A DNA stretch of 25,710 nucleotides from Schoenoplectus triqueter (lineage: Eukaryota; Streptophyta; Magnoliopsida; Poales; Cyperaceae). The stretch is from contig CAXKVV010000172.1 in the NCBI GenBank assembly GCA_964058805.1, positions 1 to 25,710 on the forward strand, read 5' to 3'. Of the stretch, positions 21,236-25,710 are shown in pieces (the stretch's first letter is position 1; each line of letters starts with the position of its first letter). A program made the translations under genes and the position numbers. A model generated the notes under the pieces. That model was not told where the DNA came from, did no database searches, and saw only the letters and a program-made list of their open reading frames with translations.

Positions 21236-21362
21236 CTCTGTACTTATCCCACCCCGGCCCCTCATTTTCTTAAAGAAATGGAGCCCCTAAAAACCACATG
21301 CAAGTGGGGACTTGCCGACCTGACGCAGGGGAATGGAGGAGCAAGACGGGCAATATTGTCTC
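21236..21362. mobile_element. Fragment of a GC-richer degenerate DNA-transposon-like repeat
   Basis: A GC-rich island (CCCACCCCGGCCCC, AAATGGAGCCCCTAAAAA, GGGGACTTGCCGACCTGA, GGGAATGGAGGAGC, GACGGGCAATATTGTC) stands out from the AT-rich flanks. I recognise this phrase order from widespread plant repeats whose ends read GGGCAAT...ATCCCT, often classed near hAT. Neither a terminal repeat pair nor a duplication can be defined here. The 105-codon open frame across it (21152-21469, +) is judged to be repeat translation. Confidence 0.35.
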
Positions 21363-21883
21363 TCTTCTCTACACGATACATACAAAATTATAATTTTAAG
21401 ATTTTTTTTAGTATTTCTTTCAGTTTTTTAAGATGTTTTCAAAATAATAATAAGATAACAAACATGTGAATATAAAAATAGGTTATTTTTAGTAATCTGT
21501 AATAATTACCTAAGAAAAGCTATAGAAATAAAAAAAATAGTATCTTGCAAAATTTGAATATATAAAATTTATCGAGCAATATAAATTAAAATGTAAAAAT
21601 GATAAAGTATATTTTTTGTTAAGAGCATCAAAAAACTTGATAGTCTGAAGAGTAGGTGCCTAAGTTTACTCTATATATTTGAAATAATAATGTAATAATC
21701 AAGAGCAAAGCTACTCTTTAGACTTAGGGTCCTAGGATATCACTGACAATATGATTTTTATAGAGATTGCTGTGAAAAAAGAAACAGCAAGGACCCCAAC
21801 TGGATGCCTTTGACTGATCGATTCCTCTTTTCTTACCTTCAATTCCTGACTTGACTCATTGCTCAACCTCGCCTCACTCTCGC
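21363..21883. other. Unassigned intergenic sequence
   Basis: No gene. AGTCTGAAGAGTAG (about 21640) and CTACTCTTTAGACT (about 21709) form a 14-bp imperfect inverted pair with one mismatch. Other content is AT-rich and featureless. Confidence 0.45.
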
Positions 21884-22910
21884 TGTCACATCCCAGAAAT
21901 ATTAAATTGGATTAGGGGTGCTTAATTCCGCCACGTACGCACGACGAGACGTGCGTACGAAAGGCTAAGTAAATAAAATAAAGTAAGTCTCATAATAAAT
22001 AAAACAATAATAATAATACAAAATAATGACAGTCCAGAATATACAGAAAAATACAACGCCAGACACCGGCAGGGCTAACTCCATCGGAATGGGTAGCAAA
22101 ATCTCTCAAATAAATCCCAAAAAAATAAACAAAAACCCGTAGCCCGATAAGTCCTAATCATCTACCCGCCTCACTGTGCTGATGCGGCAAGACACCTCTG
22201 ATATCACGCAGGAATGCACCTAGCAATCTCATCCACACTCAATCCCGCACCTGTAATACCTGGATCCCACAACCACCGTGGAAACGTGAGTATTTTAAAA
22301 ATTACTCAGTACGGATTTAGATCCAGCCTTAAGATTTCATTTTCTTTCCTAGACTGGACCCAAATACCGATACTATATTTTAAATGCATTATATTAAATA
22401 TGTATAACTAATAATAATGTTTTATGCACGTTTGAGAACAACCTCTATATGGATGACATGAAATGACAAATAAACCCGAAATGAAAAATCTGTGGGAATA
22501 CTGATATAGTATATAATAAATATATATATAAGGTATGAGATTTAAAACACTCGTGTAGATATAACCCAGTTGCAGATCATCAGTCCATCCACAAGCTGGC
22601 ACGTGATCGGGCCCTGGACTTGTGACTTACCTAAGCGGGCACGTATTCGGGCCCAACTTACAAACTTAGGATTTTCGAGTAAGCGGGCGCCAATGCCCTG
22701 AATACCCTGAGAAAATTCGGCCTCCCGGAGCGATAACGCCCTAGGAGGGTGACGGCTAAAAGCACGTACTCGGTATTCTGAAACTGATGATCCACCTCAC
22801 ATAATAATAATAATAATAATAATATGAACAAGGGGATTTAATATTTATGCTTTCAGTTGCCATATCGCCAAAGGATATAACTACCCGTGAATTGACAAAT
22901 CGGAAATAAA

Positions 22911-23030
22911 TGGGAGCCTACACTGTACCAGCCAAGGGCCAGAGGACCGCATCCCGTAAAATAAAAAAAATGGGGTATATACAAATGGAAGCCTACACTG
23001 TACCCACTAGGGCCAGAGGACCACATCCCG
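22911..23030. repeat. Tandem pair of ~46-bp repeats inside the LTR-like unit
   Basis: TGGGAGCCTACACTGTACC...ATCCCG (22911-22956) is repeated at 22986-23030 with a few substitutions, a 75-bp offset. A decayed third unit (TCTCTGTACCAACTAAGAGA) follows at about 23035. Short tandem blocks like this are common in LTR U3 regions. Confidence 0.75.
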
Positions 23031-23843
23031 ACTTTCTCTGTACCAACTAAGAGACAAAGGAGAAAACCCTTCGGACAATACCAGGATCCTAAATAAACCG
23101 GATAAATAAAATAATATAATATCTCGGAGTAGATTCCAATCTTGAATATGACCGTCCACACAAAATACTGAAAAACATGGTATCCTGATCGCTCAAATTT
23201 GGATTAACATTCTTAATTATATTAATAATAATAATAATATAATATTGATCAAAAAATAAATACTCTGACACAGCCGAACCCGTCAACTAACGGGGTCGGT
23301 GGATAACCCGACAAGCAAAGATGTGCAGTGCATATACAGACCGGTGGGTCCCACGGGCCTATGGGCCACCGTACGTAACCACAACGGTCTGGTTATGCAA
23401 GACAACCTCAGACTGAGAATTACCCGGTCCGCCTCTCAGCACTCCCATGAATTTTATGCATGATTAACTACCTGACTTAATTAATAATTAGTGATAGTAA
23501 TAATATTTTCCTAATAATTATAATCTACGACTTGAATTATTTAATTCTATCTAATCCTATCTCGGGACTATTTCCCGAATCCTACTCCTACCCTATCTAC
23601 ATGAAATATGATATGATATGACATGCGAATACGGGTATGTCTCAAATATGTTGGTCCATTTTACCGGATGCAGATGACAGGTCAGATTTTGGTCTCTAAT
23701 CAAAGTTTGGTCAAAAGTACCGCAGATCAGATTTATTTTAAAAACATTTTATTTTCGGTTTAGGTTCCCAACTCTGAACAAAGAAGATTAAATCTCAGGA
23801 AACCGTACCTGAGAGTGCTAGCGATGATCGCGAAGTCGCTCTA

Positions 23844-23942
23844 CTCCAGAAGTGGAACACCGGCCTCGGGGTCGGTGTCCGCGTACGTCTGGTCGGGAGT
23901 GACCTCGTACTCCGCAAGTGGATCCGAGTCGACTATATCACC
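23844..23942 (-). other. GC-rich 33-codon acidic open segment within the LTR-like unit
   Basis: On the minus strand an AG acceptor-like site (AAATAG) is followed by 33 open codons rich in Asp, Glu and Pro (core VDSDPLAEYEVTP), then TAG at 23841-23843. Some 45 nt further on, CTCAG|GTACGG resembles a splice donor. It may be a leader exon of the retroelement transcript. No domain is recognised. Confidence 0.3.
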
Positions 23943-24221
23943 TATTTAATTTAAATTAGATATTTATTAGTTTTAACTTGATTTACTTCACAATTAATAA
24001 TTAAATTAGATTGATAATTTAATTAAACGTTTATTTGGGTTTTATCGTCTTTTCTTGAAAAATTCGGCAGCATTTCTGTTGCATATAAGCGGTGCCAGAA
24101 ATTTTAGTTTCTCGCATATCAATCCGTTAAGTTGTGTTTATCGTTCTTGATCGCGTTTATACGTTCATACTTTATTTTAAATTTCGAGTTTATGGATTTA
24201 ATTATCAAATCATTTAATTTA

Positions 24222-24400
24222 AAATAGAGAAATTGATTAATATATAATATATAATATATAATATATCTAATATTTTATTCTAATATTCTTTTATTTATTC
24301 AAAAATAAAGGATTTAATTAATATATATTATTTTATATATATTCTTTATTTCTAATATTCTTTTAAATATAAAAATAGAGAAATTGATTAATATATATAT
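24222..24400. repeat. AT-rich tandem duplication, period about 150 bp
   Basis: AAAATAGAGAAATTGATTAA occurs at about 24221 and again at about 24372, each followed by ATATATA sequence and TCTAATATTCTTTTA-like phrases. It lies inside the LTR-like unit. Confidence 0.5.
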
Positions 24401-25111
24401 ATACTAATATATATTCATTATATCCTAATTATTATTCTTATTACTTTTGCTTTTATTATTATGTATATATATATATATTTAACATTATATTTTCATAAAT
24501 TAGAAAATAGTTTAAAATAAATTAAAAAAGAAAAGCTAAAAGAAAAATTAAAAATAAAAAGAAGTAAACTAATTTAAGAAAATTATTATTGTTTTATTAA
24601 TGTGTTGGTGTTTTAATGTTCGGGATCATACGCTGACTACCAAATCGTTGGTGCCAATGCACCGATATCCCGAATCGGGGGCAGTAAGGGAATATAATCA
24701 TTTCCCGATCTTCAAGTTTACGTGATTAGTTCATGGATACCGCCGAACCTTTCGGGGCGGCTTCCAATTAAATAAACCCATTTTTAGTTTCAATCACTTT
24801 ATTATATTGAGACCTTTTAAATATTGGGCCTTATATTATTTTGCTAATCCTCATCATATTTAAGTTATTTAAGGCTCGTTAATTATCTAATTCTTTTAAA
24901 TTTATTTGGAATTGGGTTTTCATCTACTAATTTACCTAAGTCATCATTAATTAGAAAAATTACTATTATTTAATGTTAGCTTTACTTATATATATATATA
25001 GATATATATATTCTTTTAATTGTTGGTTATGTTATTTGTTAATTTATGCTAGATTGTTCTAATTATCCTCTTAATTATTATTATTGCTTAATTAAATTTC
25101 ACGGTGTGACA

Positions 25112-25710
25112 GCGATAGTTGGATGAATAATCGTCTTGTAACTTACATAGAGAAAAATATGTTTAATATAATTTCCAATGAAGAGATTATGCAAAATTAT
25201 CAAAAGATGAAAACTCATAGATAAATTTTATAATTTATAAATGCATGAATGCATTTTATTTTGTATTTTGGGAACTATTATTTTGAAGTTATTAAGTTTA
25301 ATTTAAGTCTTAAATTTTATGTTGAATTGTTTATTTATAAATTATTATTATTATATTAAATTTTATGTGGATGAATTATCATTAAAAAAAATTATGGAAC
25401 CCCATTAAGTCAAAATTCTGACTGCACCACTTATAATGATGTGATATATTTTGCAGTATAATTTCATGGGTACTGTGCAACTTATAATTTTAAAATTGTT
25501 ATACTACTTCATTTGTGTTTAGCATTCTTTTTATTTGAAACTTTCTAAAACTAAAGAAAAATATTATACAACATTTGCATGTATGGTGTGGGACCGAATG
25601 AGATGCATCAGCAGGGATCGGATCTTACGAAATTTAAAAATTATATTATATGTTGAGAAGTAATTTTATCCACTGGACACTCCTAATATAACATGCATCA
25701 TTGAAATCCT
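25112..25710. other. Unassigned AT-rich sequence to window end
   Basis: No gene, RNA or transposon end recognised. Confidence 0.5.

Larger units (their letters stand above)
21884..25111 (-). mobile_element. 3.2-kb solo-LTR-like unit bounded by TGTCACA/TGTGACA
   Basis: Seen: the unit begins TGTCACATCCC and ends GGTGTGACA. The inverted end pair extends outward to 10 bp (CGCTGTCACA / TGTGACAGCG). Composition shifts sharply to a mosaic of GC-rich blocks (22570-23080, 23280-23440, 23815-23935) and AT-rich blocks. Read on the minus strand it starts TGTCACACCGTGAAATTTAA and ends TTCTGGGATGTGACA, which resembles the long LTRs of plant Ty3/gypsy elements; this sets the suggested orientation. There is no pol frame, so if it is an LTR it is solo. 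Against this, the 5 bp on each side (CTCGC and GCGAT) are not a direct duplication. A large non-autonomous unit of another class remains possible. Confidence 0.5.

Noticed and set aside
22853..23286. Minus-strand open frames of 102 and 65 codons in the LTR-like unit
   Set aside because: The longer one covers the tandem 46-bp repeats and its Gly/Tyr/Ser-rich translation reflects them; no gag or pol motif.
1..25710. tRNA, rRNA, snRNA or CRISPR features
   Set aside because: No A-box/B-box pair, cloverleaf, rRNA core segment or regularly spaced repeat array was recognised on reading both strands; a dedicated covariance-model scan was not possible.

Overview
The window looks like nuclear DNA of a flowering plant, probably a dicot. 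It is strongly AT-rich, it carries one protein gene split by seven short GT-AG introns, and most of the rest is non-autonomous transposon and retrotransposon debris. I assembled only one gene with confidence. It lies on the + strand from 4453 to 8802, has eight exons, and encodes a 533-residue TBC-domain (Ypt/Rab GTPase-activating) protein of the plant Gyp-like family. Every exon junction keeps the frame, and the protein carries both catalytic-finger signatures of TBC Rab-GAPs.

Layout. 1-969: unassigned AT-rich sequence. 970-1220: a degenerate hAT-like element with a 7/8 target duplication. 1229-2394: unassigned. 2398-3461: a PIF/Harbinger-like element whose interior has become a long TAA/ATA simple-sequence tract. 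3714-4027: a hAT-like element rich in GGGTC. 4073-4281: a MULE-type foldback MITE with a perfect 9-bp target duplication. The last two elements form the proximal promoter of the TBC gene, followed by a CT-rich leader and a four-codon upstream ORF. 4453-8802: the gene. 9182-9373: a second small MULE-type MITE with a perfect 9-bp target duplication. 9383-13480: no recognisable gene.

The second half holds a possible third hAT-like copy (about 13488-13720), a foldback of about 565 bp (13750-14315), a probable Ty1/copia-type LTR remnant (about 14380-15115), a smaller foldback (15826-16060), a third MULE-type element (18126-18510), several AT microsatellites, and a 3.2-kb LTR-like unit (21884-25111) bounded by TGTCACA/TGTGACA whose sense strand is probably minus. 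None of these elements shows a transposase, reverse transcriptase or integrase reading frame, so all would depend on enzymes supplied from elsewhere.

The TBC protein is a predicted housekeeping regulator of membrane traffic. The sequence shows no operon-like or pathway link between it and anything else here. The most useful observations are the structural ones: at least three insertions with readable target duplications flank the gene within about 750 bp of its ends, and two of them replace its promoter region. I found no previously undescribed multi-gene system.
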